From assembly GCA_003646415.1 (NCBI GenBank), contig QNFS01000006.1:1-33045 (forward strand): 33,045 nucleotides of DNA, read 5' to 3'. Both the position numbers and the translations under genes were made by a program. A model generated the notes under the pieces. The model ran no database searches. It saw only the letters and a program-made list of their open reading frames with translations, and was not told the origin of the DNA. Shown here piece after piece: positions 1 through 10,820 of the stretch. Position 1 is the first letter of the stretch. Each line of letters starts with the position of its first letter. The DNA is from Gammaproteobacteria bacterium. Its GTDB lineage: Bacteria; Pseudomonadota; Gammaproteobacteria; Pseudomonadales; Halieaceae.

Positions 1-1122
1 CTTTTTGTAGTAGGCATCGTAGTAACCGGCGGATAAAGCATAGGTGCCTACCAGGATACGGCGCTTCACCTCATCACCAAAGCCCTCTTCGCGGGTGCGC
101 GTGTAGAGATCATGCAGGTCAGTGGGGTTGTCGCAGCGGTGGCCGTAACGCACGCCATCAAAACGGGACAGGTTGGTGGAGGCCTCCGCCGGGGCGATGA
201 TGTAATAGGTCGGGATCGTCAGCTGGCTGTGGGGCAGCGATACGTCCACCAGCGTCGCGCCCTGGGCTTCCAGTTCCTTAAGCGCGGCATTGATGCACTC
301 CCCGGTTGCTTTATCGAGCCCGTCGCCGAAGTATTCACCGGGCAGGCCAATACGCAGACCGTCCAGGCTGTTGTCGAGTCTGGTGCGGTAGTCCTCCACC
401 GGCATCTCTGAGGAGGTGGAGTCCAGGGGGTCCAGCCCGGCCATGGTATTGAGCAGCAGGGCGCAGTCCTCGGCGCTGTGCGCCATGGGGCCGGCCTGGT
501 CCAGGCTGGAGGCGAAGGCCACCATGCCCAGGCGCGAGACACGGCCATAGGTGGGTTTGAGGCCGGTGATACCGCAGAAGGCGGCCGGCTGGCGAATAGA
601 TCCCCCCGTATCTGTGCCGGTGGCTGCGGGAGCCAGCAAGGCGGCTACTGCGGCGGCTGATCCGCCGGAGGAGCCACCCGGCACAAGATCTGTATCCCAG
701 GGGTTTTTTACCGGGCCGTAAAAGCTGTTTTCGTTGGAGGAGCCCATGGCGAACTCATCCATATTGGTCTTGCCCAAAATTACCGCGCCGTCCCTTTTGA
801 AATGCTGGATCAGGGTGGCATCGTATGGTGGTATAAAGTTATCCAGCATGCGCGAACCGCAGCTGGTGCGCATGCCCTTGGTGCAGAAGATATCCTTATG
901 GGCAATGGGTATACCGGTCAGGGTGGCGGCATCACCGCCGGCCAGCTGCTTATCCGCGGCTTTGGCAGCGGTCAGGGCCGATGCTTCATCCACGCTGATA
1001 AAGCTGTTGTACTGGCTGTCGTGTGCCGCGATGCGGTCCAGGAAGCAGCGAGTAACTTCCACGCTGGAAAACTGTTTCTCGCGCAGCCCCTGTACCAACC
1101 GGGCGACAGATTTATTGTGCAT
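1..1122 (-). CDS. gatA: Aspartyl/glutamyl-tRNA(Asn/Gln) amidotransferase subunit A, 3' end truncated by window edge
   Basis: Reverse-strand translation [25 protein letters not shown]...[22 protein letters not shown]...[15 protein letters not shown]...[30 protein letters not shown]: amidase signature with Ser-Ser-Lys motifs; adjacent to gatC. Confidence 0.96.
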   Translation of the reverse strand, partial: MHNKSVARLVQGLREKQFSSVEVTRCFLDRIAAHDSQYNSFISVDEASALTAAKAADKQLAGGDAATLTGIPIAHKDIFCTKGMRTSCGSRMLDNFIPPYDATLIQHFKRDGAVILGKTNMDEFAMGSSNENSFYGPVKNPWDTDLVPGGSSGGSAAAVAALLAPAATGTDTGGSIRQPAAFCGITGLKPTYGRVSRLGMVAFASSLDQAGPMAHSAEDCALLLNTMAGLDPLDSTSSEMPVEDYRTRLDNSLDGLRIGLPGEYFGDGLDKATGECINAALKELEAQGATLVDVSLPHSQLTIPTYYIIAPAEASTNLSRFDGVRYGHRCDNPTDLHDLYTRTREEGFGDEVKRRILVGTYALSAGYYDAYYKK

Positions 1123-1149
1123 TATGGCAGTCCTGGCGGCGTCAGCCGT

Positions 1150-1437
1150 CTAATCGATAACTTTGGGAACCAGATAAAGGCCGTTTTCCACGGCGGGGGC
1201 AATGGCCTGGAAGGCTTCGCGATGGTCGAACTCGGTGACTTCATCCGCGCGCAGGCGTTGGGTGGCGTCCAGCGGGTTGGCCATAGGTTCGATATCACGT
1301 GTGTCCACGGCCTGTAACTGGCCCATCATCTGCAGTATCTCGGTGATACGCTCGGTCACCTGGCCGATTTGCTCGCTGGATATGCGGATACGCGCCAGCT
1401 CCGCTATCTTTTCAATCTCGTCTTGCTCTATAGACAT
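1150..1437 (-). CDS. gatC: Aspartyl/glutamyl-tRNA amidotransferase subunit C
   Basis: MSIEQDEIEKIAELARIRISSEQIGQVTERITEILQMMGQL...PLDATQRLRADEVTE; upstream of gatA. Confidence 0.95.
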   Translation of the reverse strand: MSIEQDEIEKIAELARIRISSEQIGQVTERITEILQMMGQLQAVDTRDIEPMANPLDATQRLRADEVTEFDHREAFQAIAPAVENGLYLVPKVID

Positions 1438-1654
1438 GCTCACAACCACAAAAAGTCGCCCTCAGGCGGCGGGGGGCGTAAACTTATCACATTTGCGCCT
1501 TGCCCAAAATCCCCGTGATTGATACAGTTGCGGGAATAATACAACTACAAAAAAAGATCATCTCCGCCCGCTTCCCGGCCGGGAATGCCGAGCGGCCAGG
1601 GAAGCATGCAGGACTCCCCAAAAAGAGTTCCCCGTTGTCGTCATAAGGTAGTAG

Positions 1655-2698
<1,044 letters not shown>

Positions 2699-2760
2699 CG
2701 CGCCGACTGAGGCTTTCTCAACTGGCTGCGGTGCACTGACCGGGAAATTGAGGTTCCGAC

Positions 2761-3597
2761 ATCAAGCCGCTATTCGTCAAAGAATCCTCCCTGGGCTTGC
2801 GTATGTTGCTCGCCACTCTGGCAGTTGTGCTACTGATCACGGCAGACCTGCGCTTCAATCGTCTGGAAACTACTCGATCTCTGCTCGATACAGTGGCAAC
2901 GCCTGTCTACTGGCTTGCCGACCTCCCCACGCGCCTTGGCGATTGGAGTGAGGTCCATATCCAGTCCAGGTCTCAACTGTTGGCGGACAACGAACGCCTG
3001 CTCCAGGAAAGTCTGGTATTAAAGGGTCGTTCTCTCCAGATGTCTTCATTGCAGGCGGAGAATGTGCGCTTGCGAGCTCTTTTGAATTCCACCGCCCTGT
3101 TACGCGATGATGTTTTGGTTGCTGAGCTTGTAGGAATCTCTCCAGATCCCGTGCGTCACCAGTTGGTGCTCAATAAGGGAGCGAGAGACGGTGTTTTTGT
3201 CGGCCAGCCGCTGATTGATTCCGATGGTCTAATGGGGCAGGTTGTGGGAGTCAGCGCCGGAAACTCTCGCGCATTGCTGATTACTGACGTTACCCACTCT
3301 ATTCCGGTGCAGGTCAATCGTAATGGTGTGCGCGCCATCGCCGAGGTCACAGGGGCACTGGGCTCGCTGGAAATTCGCCACGTATCAGCCACTACCGATA
3401 TTCGTCCGGGGGATCTGTTGGTGAGCTCTGGCCTGGGCGGACGCTTCCCTGTGGGGTATCCAGTTGCGGTTGTCAGTGAAATCGAGCGGGACCCGGGGCG
3501 GGCTTTTGCACGCATCCTGGCTATTCCCAGTGCGGCGCTGGATCGCAGTCGCCACGTGCTGCTGGTGTTTACCTCTGGCGCGGACGAGGAAGGTTGA
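2761..3597 (+). CDS. mreC: Rod shape-determining protein MreC; start uncertain (ATC at 2761 or TTG at 2797)
   Basis: mreBCD order; IKPLFVKESSLGLRMLLATLAVVLLITADLRFN...LVLNKGARDGVFVGQPLIDSDGLMGQV; the conserved IKPLF N-terminus lies upstream of the first canonical start. Confidence 0.92.
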   Translation: MKPLFVKESSLGLRMLLATLAVVLLITADLRFNRLETTRSLLDTVATPVYWLADLPTRLGDWSEVHIQSRSQLLADNERLLQESLVLKGRSLQMSSLQAENVRLRALLNSTALLRDDVLVAELVGISPDPVRHQLVLNKGARDGVFVGQPLIDSDGLMGQVVGVSAGNSRALLITDVTHSIPVQVNRNGVRAIAEVTGALGSLEIRHVSATTDIRPGDLLVSSGLGGRFPVGYPVAVVSEIERDPGRAFARILAIPSAALDRSRHVLLVFTSGADEEG

Positions 3598-3600
3598 TCC

Positions 3601-4089
3601 TTGGTAGACCAGGAGTCACATGGCTATGGGGTCATACTGCTAACTTTTTTTGTAGCCTATGTGCTGGCGGTGCTGCCGCTGCCCCAGTGGCTGCTGTGGG
3701 GCCGCCCCGAGTGGCTTGCACTGGTGCTCATCTACTGGACTATCGCATTGCCGGCACGGGTAGGGGTTGTGACTGGCCTGTTGCTGGGCGTGGGGCTGGA
3801 TGTGTTGGAGGGGGCCGTGCTTGGCCAGAATGCCTTCGCGCTTGTGGTGGTCGCCCTGTTATCTGTGATCCTGTACCAGCGCCTGCGGGTCTATAGCCTG
3901 TGGCAACAGGCGGGGGTGGTATTTGTCCTGGTGGGAATCAACCAGTTGATCTGCCAGTGGGTGCAGAACCTGCAGGGGGTTGGTGCTCGTTCGCTGTTCT
4001 TTATGCTGCCCGCTGTTTCCAGCGCACTGTTGTGGCCGGTGGTGTTACATACCCTGCGCGGGTTGCGCCGCTACTACCGGGTGAACTGA
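3601..4089 (+). CDS. mreD: Rod shape-determining protein MreD (TTG start)
   Basis: Small polytopic membrane protein directly after mreC; SD-like GAGGAAGG upstream. Confidence 0.9.
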   Translation: MVDQESHGYGVILLTFFVAYVLAVLPLPQWLLWGRPEWLALVLIYWTIALPARVGVVTGLLLGVGLDVLEGAVLGQNAFALVVVALLSVILYQRLRVYSLWQQAGVVFVLVGINQLICQWVQNLQGVGARSLFFMLPAVSSALLWPVVLHTLRGLRRYYRVN

Positions 4090-4090
4090 T

Positions 4091-4699
4091 ATGACTGGCA
4101 CTCGTTTGATATTGGCTTCCGCTTCCCCGCGCCGTCGGGAATTACTGAATCAGCTTGGCGTAAGCTATTTGTGTGATCCGGCGGATATCGATGAGGCGCC
4201 ACTGGCAAGCGAGGCCCCTGAAGACTACGTACAGCGCATGGCGCAGGAAAAGGCAAGCGCCGTGGCTACCCGCTATGCGGTGCCGGAACACGCGGTGCTC
4301 GCTGCAGATACTATTGTGGTTATCGATGATAAAGTTTTGGGTAAGCCGCGGGACCACTTCCATGGCCTGGCGATTCTGGCCCGCCTCAGCGGTCGCCAGC
4401 ATTCGGTATTCACGGCGGTCTGCCTGTATAGCGTTTCTGGTCTGTGCTGTGAACTGGTGGAAACCCAGGTAGAGTTCACGCAGTTGAGTCGGGAAGTATG
4501 CGAGTCCTATCTGGCCACGGAAGAACCCTGGGATAAAGCCGGTGGCTACGGCATCCAGGGCCTTGGTGGCGCCTTTGTCAGGTCAATCCAGGGCAGCTAC
4601 AGTAATGTGGTGGGCCTGCCTCTGTGCGAAACATGGCAGTTACTGGTGTCCAATGGCATAACAACCGCACTGGGCCCTGGTGACGAGGTGCATGAGTGA
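4091..4699 (+). CDS. maf: Maf/YhdE nucleotide pyrophosphatase
   Basis: LILASASPRRRELLNQLG...EAPEDYVQRMAQEKA...VLAADTIVVIDDKVLGKP. Confidence 0.95.
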   Translation: MTGTRLILASASPRRRELLNQLGVSYLCDPADIDEAPLASEAPEDYVQRMAQEKASAVATRYAVPEHAVLAADTIVVIDDKVLGKPRDHFHGLAILARLSGRQHSVFTAVCLYSVSGLCCELVETQVEFTQLSREVCESYLATEEPWDKAGGYGIQGLGGAFVRSIQGSYSNVVGLPLCETWQLLVSNGITTALGPGDEVHE

Positions 4700-6174
4700 G
4701 TGAGGAAATCCTGGTCAATGTCACCCCGATGGAAACACGGGTCGCCGTGGTGGAAAATGGTGCAATCCAGGATATTCAAATCGAGCGTGCTGCCAATCGC
4801 GGCATTGTGGGAAACATCTATGCTGGTAAGGTAGTGCGTGTTCTGCCCGGTATGCAGGCGGCCTTCGTTGATATCGGTACTGAGCGCACCGGCTTCATCC
4901 ACGCATCAGATATTATCAGCGTTGATGGCAATGGTCGGGAAGACAGAAATCGCCACTCACAAAATATCAGGGATCATTTGTACGACGGTAAGACGGTGGT
5001 GGTGCAGGTTACCAAGGACCCTCTGGGCAGTAAGGGCGCCCGCCTTACCACGCAGTTGTCAGTTTCCACTCGTTATCTCGTGTTAATGCCGCAGACTGAT
5101 CACGTGGGCGTATCTCAGCTTATCGAGGACCCCGCCGAGCGAGAGCGGTTACAGCAGGCGCTGGCTGAAGGGCTTGTGAGTGAATACATGGAGGCAGCGG
5201 GCGGCTTTATTCTGCGCACTGCCGCGGAAGGGGTTGGTGTCGAGGAAATCAGGGCTGATTTGCGTTTTCTCAAGCGTCTCTGGGCTGCGATCTCACGCCG
5301 CGCCAGGGGGCCGGCCAGGCCCGAATTACTGTATGAAGACCTGCCCCTGTACCTGCGCACTATCCGCGACCTGGCACGACCCTCGGTAGAACGCATACTG
5401 ATCGACAGCCGAGAGGGGTTTACCACCCTGCGGGAATTTTGTGGGGAGTATGTGCCGGAGGTGTCGGGCTTGCTGGAACACTACAGCGGCGAGCGGCCCT
5501 TGTTCGACCTGCATGGGGTCGAGGATGAAATCCAGCGCGCGCTGGGTCGCAGGGTCGAGCTCAAGTCCGGAGGCTATCTGATCATCGACCAGACCGAGGC
5601 CATGACCACGATAGATGTCAATACAGGGTCGTTTGTGGGCAGGCACAATCAGGAAGAGACAGCTTTCAGGACTAATATGGAAGCGGCTACCGTACTTGCG
5701 CGTCAGTTACGGGTGCGTAATCTGGGCGGTATCATCATCGTTGATTTCATTGATATGAACTCTCAGGAGCACCGCCGCCAGGTGCACCGGACACTGGAAA
5801 AGGCCATGCAGGGTGATCCAGCCCGCAACAAGATCACCGGCGTATCCGACCTGGGCCTGGTACAGATGACGCGCAAGCGCACCCGAGAGAGCCTGGAGCA
5901 GACGCTGTGTGAGGAGTGTCCGGTTTGCCGGGGCCGCGGTATGTTGAAGACGGCTGAGAGTATTTGCTATGAAATTTTCCGGGAGATCATGCGTGATGCC
6001 AGAGCCTACGAAAATGCAACGCTTATGGTGCTGGCTGCGCAGGCTGTGGTTGACCGCTTATTGGACGAGGAGTCAGCCAATGTGGCGGACCTGGCGGATT
6101 TTATCGGCAAAACGATAAGTTTTCGGGTAGAACCGACTTACTCCCAGGAACACTTCGACATCGTACTACTGTGA
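4696..6174 (+). CDS. rng: Ribonuclease G (GTG start overlapping maf stop)
   Basis: EILVNVTPMETRVAVVENG...GNIYAGKVVRVLPGMQAAFVDIG...CPVCRGRGMLKT: RNase E/G family with S1-like N-terminus and CPxC zinc motif. Confidence 0.97.
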   Translation: MSEEILVNVTPMETRVAVVENGAIQDIQIERAANRGIVGNIYAGKVVRVLPGMQAAFVDIGTERTGFIHASDIISVDGNGREDRNRHSQNIRDHLYDGKTVVVQVTKDPLGSKGARLTTQLSVSTRYLVLMPQTDHVGVSQLIEDPAERERLQQALAEGLVSEYMEAAGGFILRTAAEGVGVEEIRADLRFLKRLWAAISRRARGPARPELLYEDLPLYLRTIRDLARPSVERILIDSREGFTTLREFCGEYVPEVSGLLEHYSGERPLFDLHGVEDEIQRALGRRVELKSGGYLIIDQTEAMTTIDVNTGSFVGRHNQEETAFRTNMEAATVLARQLRVRNLGGIIIVDFIDMNSQEHRRQVHRTLEKAMQGDPARNKITGVSDLGLVQMTRKRTRESLEQTLCEECPVCRGRGMLKTAESICYEIFREIMRDARAYENATLMVLAAQAVVDRLLDEESANVADLADFIGKTISFRVEPTYSQEHFDIVLL

Positions 6175-6264
6175 AGCGCAGTACTGTAATCTACACTTTA
6201 TCTGGATAGAGGCTGTGACGCTTGCCGCGGCCATCATTAAAAGCATCATAGCGCAGGATAATCA

Positions 6265-9200
6265 TTGCAAAACTCATTTTTTCACAGGCTGAGCAGCTTA
6301 CTCTGGGGTGTTATCGTCACTCTGATTGTAGTGCTGGCGATCTACGTCAGCCTGGGCCGTATGCTCGCCTTCAACCTGGGCGCCTGGCAAGTGGAGATTC
6401 TGCGGGAACTCAATAGTCGTATGCCCTTTACCGTTGAAGCCAAGGGAGTCAGTGGCGAGTGGCAATCCTTTACCCCGATAATTGTCCTTAAAGGCCTGAG
6501 CCTGAGCGCCCCCGGCAGTGCCGCCCCCCCCCTGGAATTGTCCGAGGGGCGTATTGGCGTGGATGTGTTCAACAGCCTGCGCACGCGCTCGCTGCAGATG
6601 ACGCGTGTGGCTCTGGATGATCTCAGTTTGTACGGTGAATTCACCGCCCAGCGTAAACTGCGGATCAGGGGGCTCGACGGTGGTGGTGGGCAGATAGGCG
6701 AGTGGCTTCGGGAGTTTCTGTTGAATGTCGAGTTGGTCGCTCTGCGCAATAACTCGTTGCAGTTGACCATGCCCAACGGTGATGTGCGCGACCTGTCCCT
6801 GGACTTGCTCCTGTCGCGAGACGGCAGTCACCGACAGATGGAAGCGAGCCTGCTGTCAACTGCGGGCACTGATATCACCATACTTGCTGAGGGCGTGGGT
6901 GACCCGTTCGAGCCGGATTTATTCAGCGGAGAATTGTATCTGGATATCCAGTCCACCAATATGGGGGCGGTAAAGGATATGTTGGTTGTGCCGCCGGCTG
7001 TCTGGGCCGACGGCACTCTGGAACTGGAGCTGTGGCTGGCCTGGAACAAGGGCAAACCGACAGTTGAGGCGCGGCTCGAGGCCCGTGATTTGCTCATAGC
7101 CGGGCAGGACCAGTCCTGGCAGGTGCCGCTGGATCGTATTGCGGTAGAAGCAAGACTGCTGGAGCGCAGGAATCACTGGACCTTGTTTGCCTCGGGTCTG
7201 GAAGTGGAGAAAGACGGGGTGGTGGTGCAGCTACCCAGATTGCAGTTCGATACATGGGGTGACGCGGTGCGCTTGCGCACCACCGATGTGTCGCTGGTGC
7301 CGATCAATGACATTGTGACGGGTCTGGACGCCATTCCGGTGGCACTGGCCGATGTGCTCCGTGTACTGCAGCCGCGTGGCACACTCTCGTCCCTGCAGTT
7401 CAGTATGGGTGATATTGCGGCGCCGGTGAAAGACTGGGAGGTAGAGGCCAACTTCGAGGGGCTTGCGGTGGACTCATGGAAGGGAGCGCCGGGGGTGACC
7501 TCCGCCAGCGGTTATGTGCAAATGGCCCCTGGGGGTGGTTTTGTAGTGCTCGATAGTCAGCAGCTGACGATGGATTTTCCCACGATCTATAAGCACCCTC
7601 TGCGCTACGAGGACTTCCATGGGACCATAAATATCGATTGGGGCGCGGATACCCTGAGCTTGTCCAGTGGCCTGGTCACCGCGCTGGGTGAGGAGGGTAC
7701 GGCACAGGTATTATTTGGCTTGAGTGTTCCCCTGGTGCCCACCGATATCGGTATCGAGATGGACTTGTTGGTGGGCCTGGAGGATTCCCATCCCACGCAC
7801 CGGGTCAAGTATGTGCCTGATGTTCTTAATCCGGTCCTGAGGGGCTGGTTGTCCGATAGTATCGGAGAGGGACTCGTAGAGCAGGGCGCTTTCGCGTGGC
7901 GCGGTACGGTCCGGCCCAATACCGCACCGCTGCACACCATCCAATTGGCATTCAATGTCGCAGATACTGGTCTCAATTATCATCCGCACTGGCCTCCTGT
8001 AACGATTTTGGACGGTATCATCCTGATTGATGATGTCAATGTCAGTGTGTGGGCCGATCACGCCAGATTGTTTGAGTCTCAGGTAGAGCATTTGTCTGTG
8101 GAAACCTGGTTAAATGAAGCCGGTCAGCTCATGTTGGCTGTCGATGGCATGGTGCGGGGGCCGGCGGCGGATGGTTTGGCCGTGCTGAATGATTCGCCGC
8201 TTACCCGAATAGTGGGAGGCGCATTTGCCGACTGGGAATTGATGGGCGACCTGCACACTGATCTCAAGCTACAGATGAACCTCACCGACAAATCCACACT
8301 CCCCAGAGTCGATGTCACGACCCGGTGGTATGACGTGGGCCTGGATATTACTCCTGGGAATTTGCCTGTTCGTAAACTAAATGGGGAGTTTGCCTACAGC
8401 ACTACTGATGGGTTCAGTTCCACAGACCTGGCCGGAGAGCTGTGGGGTGTGCCCCTCAATGCCAGTGTGGGACAGCGCAACCCGGGGTCGCGTGACAGGT
8501 ATGACCCGGGCAGTTCAGTGGTGGAAGTCGCCATTGCTACCAAAGCGGATATGGCGGATGTGCGGCAGTGGCTGAACCTGGAGCCCCTGGCCTTTGCCCA
8601 GGGGAAAACCGCAGCCGATATCAAGGTACTGGTCGCTCCCGGGGAGTCTCCACTTCTCATTGTGGACAGTGCACTGGCCGGTGTCAGCCTGGATCTCCCG
8701 CGGCCCTGGCGAAAGTCTGATACCGATGAAAGACAGTTTCACCTGGAGATGCCCCTGGCCGGAGGTGGCAACCGCTTGTCGCTGACCCTGGGAGAGCAGC
8801 TAAAGCTCGAGCTGGATGTGGCGGATGGAGCGCTTCGTGCTGGCGCTCTGGCCATCGCGGCTGAGCCGGGCCTCCTGGAGGAAGGTGTTTTGCGCATCAA
8901 TGGCCACGTGCCACTGATACAGGGGGATGAGTGGCTGCGCTTTGCTTCAGAATATTTTATCGCCGACTCCGTAGTGCACGATGAAGCGGCGGCCACCGGG
9001 ACAAAAGTCGCCCCGGAATCGGCACTGGCGGTAGATCCGGCAGTGGTGGCGGGCAGTGTGGGTGAAGATAGCCGGAGCCGGGAATTGGCGATTATCATCG
9101 ACCAGTTGCAGGTGGATACCCTGGTGATAGGGGGGCAGGAGCTACAGGATGTGCGGTTCAGCCTGGCGATCGAGTCCGCTTTATGGCGCCTGTCCTTTGC

Positions 9201-10302
9201 TACGGATTGGGTGCGGGGTAAGTTGCTTTTGGCACAGGATGACACGGTGTCACAACTGGAGATCGAATACCTGGACCTATCAGCCCTGGACCAGTTGGAG
9301 CTGGCTGTAGAAGAAAATCAACCGGTGCTGGAACTGCCCGCTATAGATGTGACGATAAATGACCTTTACCAGGGCGATCAGCGCCTGGGGGAACTCGCTT
9401 TTGACCTGCGCAGCCAGGGCGCGGTACTGACGGCAAACAATATCATTGGAGAGTTGGCCAGTATTCAGTTGCGCATCGAAAGTCCGGGGCGACTGGTCTG
9501 GAGGCAGGGATCGGACAGCCAGAGTGAGTTGCAGGCCACCTTTAGCTTTGATGACCTGGGACAGACCCTGGCCTATTTTGACTACCAGAAGATCATGGAG
9601 ACCAAAAAGGGAAAACTCGATGTCAACCTGCGATGGCCAGGCCCTCCACAGGGGCTCTCCCTGGCAACCGGGCGGGGCGTGATGCAGATTGATATAGGCC
9701 ACGGCAGTTTTCTGGAGGCCCCCCCCGGCGCAACCGGCGCGCTCAGGGTGGTGAGTATTCTCAATCTTGCCGATATAGTCAGGCGCTTGAGTTTGTCCCA
9801 CATGTTCGAATCGGGGATCCCCTTTGACAGTGTGGACGGCGAGGTATTCCTGCACGGTGGTACCATTGAAGTTGCGCGGATGGATGTGAAAGGTGGCTCC
9901 AGCTTTCAGTTCAGTGGCGTCTCCGAGGTGACGGCCCGAAGCCTGGACGGCGAACTGGTGGCGACGTTGCCAATGGCCAACAACCTGCCCTGGATAGTGG
10001 CGCTGGCAGCCAGCTTGCCGGTAGCGGCGGGTGTGTATGTGGTGAGTAAGATATTTGACAAGCAGGTGAATCGCTTGTCCAGCGCTGTCTACAGTATCAG
10101 TGGCTCCTGGGATGATCCCCAGGTGGAGTTTGACCATATTTTCGATGCGTCTTCACAGCGCACCGGTAGCGCGGCGGCACAACAGATAAAAGATGACCAA
10201 ACGCCGCAAGCGGGCCCTGCTGCGGGTGGGGAGTTACCGCACAACGCTCCAGATTCACAGGCGCCAAATCCCCAGACCCCGGATCAGTCGGGCGTACCGT
10301 AG
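6265..10302 (+). CDS. yhdP: YhdP family AsmA-like envelope protein (TTG start)
   Basis: 1345 aa, N-terminal TM then long beta-rich AsmA-like body; located directly after rng as in other gammaproteobacteria; C-terminal region LNLADIVRRLSLSHMFESGIPFDSVDGEVFLHGGTIEVARMDVKG. Confidence 0.92.
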   Translation: MQNSFFHRLSSLLWGVIVTLIVVLAIYVSLGRMLAFNLGAWQVEILRELNSRMPFTVEAKGVSGEWQSFTPIIVLKGLSLSAPGSAAPPLELSEGRIGVDVFNSLRTRSLQMTRVALDDLSLYGEFTAQRKLRIRGLDGGGGQIGEWLREFLLNVELVALRNNSLQLTMPNGDVRDLSLDLLLSRDGSHRQMEASLLSTAGTDITILAEGVGDPFEPDLFSGELYLDIQSTNMGAVKDMLVVPPAVWADGTLELELWLAWNKGKPTVEARLEARDLLIAGQDQSWQVPLDRIAVEARLLERRNHWTLFASGLEVEKDGVVVQLPRLQFDTWGDAVRLRTTDVSLVPINDIVTGLDAIPVALADVLRVLQPRGTLSSLQFSMGDIAAPVKDWEVEANFEGLAVDSWKGAPGVTSASGYVQMAPGGGFVVLDSQQLTMDFPTIYKHPLRYEDFHGTINIDWGADTLSLSSGLVTALGEEGTAQVLFGLSVPLVPTDIGIEMDLLVGLEDSHPTHRVKYVPDVLNPVLRGWLSDSIGEGLVEQGAFAWRGTVRPNTAPLHTIQLAFNVADTGLNYHPHWPPVTILDGIILIDDVNVSVWADHARLFESQVEHLSVETWLNEAGQLMLAVDGMVRGPAADGLAVLNDSPLTRIVGGAFADWELMGDLHTDLKLQMNLTDKSTLPRVDVTTRWYDVGLDITPGNLPVRKLNGEFAYSTTDGFSSTDLAGELWGVPLNASVGQRNPGSRDRYDPGSSVVEVAIATKADMADVRQWLNLEPLAFAQGKTAADIKVLVAPGESPLLIVDSALAGVSLDLPRPWRKSDTDERQFHLEMPLAGGGNRLSLTLGEQLKLELDVADGALRAGALAIAAEPGLLEEGVLRINGHVPLIQGDEWLRFASEYFIADSVVHDEAAATGTKVAPESALAVDPAVVAGSVGEDSRSRELAIIIDQLQVDTLVIGGQELQDVRFSLAIESALWRLSFATDWVRGKLLLAQDDTVSQLEIEYLDLSALDQLELAVEENQPVLELPAIDVTINDLYQGDQRLGELAFDLRSQGAVLTANNIIGELASIQLRIESPGRLVWRQGSDSQSELQATFSFDDLGQTLAYFDYQKIMETKKGKLDVNLRWPGPPQGLSLATGRGVMQIDIGHGSFLEAPPGATGALRVVSILNLADIVRRLSLSHMFESGIPFDSVDGEVFLHGGTIEVARMDVKGGSSFQFSGVSEVTARSLDGELVATLPMANNLPWIVALAASLPVAAGVYVVSKIFDKQVNRLSSAVYSISGSWDDPQVEFDHIFDASSQRTGSAAAQQIKDDQTPQAGPAAGGELPHNAPDSQAPNPQTPDQSGVP

Positions 10303-10820
10303 AACTCCTGCAACTCCCTCAGGTAACGGAATAGCTTGCGGCTCGCCGCCGGTGGTTTTCCCCGTTTTGTCTCCCGTTGGTGTTGCAACACCAACTGTCG
10401 TAGCTGTTGCCTGTCAGCCTCGGGCCAGCGCGCGGTCGCCAATTCCACCCCGGATACCCCCGCCGCCAAAATATCCTCGCGCAGTTGTTCCAGCTGATGG
10501 AAGACATTGTCATTTTTTTGCTTACCCCGATGTATGGCCGCCATGGCGCGTTCTATCGGCTGCGGGTCGATGTGGCGCATCAGTTTGCCGATGAATTGCA
10601 GGTGGCGCTTGCGGGCGCTGTTACTGTGTATCTGGCGGGTTTCGCGCAGGGCCAGCAGCAGTTGTTCATCCGCGATGGGAAGCTGCGCCAGTTGCTTATC
10701 ATTCAGTTCAAGCAGTGATTCTCCCAGTTGCTGTAATGCCAGCATCCGGCGTTTTACCGCGCTTTTACTGGGAGGGAGTTGCTCTTCGAGATCGGCGGAA
10801 TTGTTGTTCGCATCAGGCAT
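10284..10820 (-). CDS. darP: Ribosome-associated protein DarP/YjgA (DUF615)
   Basis: PPSKSAVKRRMLALQQLGESLLELNDKQLAQLPIADEQLLLALRETRQIHSNSARKRHLQFIGKLMRHID; overlaps yhdP 3' end by 19 nt. Confidence 0.93.
   Translation of the reverse strand: MPDANNNSADLEEQLPPSKSAVKRRMLALQQLGESLLELNDKQLAQLPIADEQLLLALRETRQIHSNSARKRHLQFIGKLMRHIDPQPIERAMAAIHRGKQKNDNVFHQLEQLREDILAAGVSGVELATARWPEADRQQLRQLVLQHQRETKRGKPPAASRKLFRYLRELQEFYGTPD

Noticed and set aside
734-1317. 139- and 171-aa plus-strand ORFs at the left end
   Set aside because: Antisense to gatA/gatC.
9280-10137. 285-aa ORF antisense to yhdP
   Set aside because: Shadow ORF within a long conserved-position CDS; no start context or domain.
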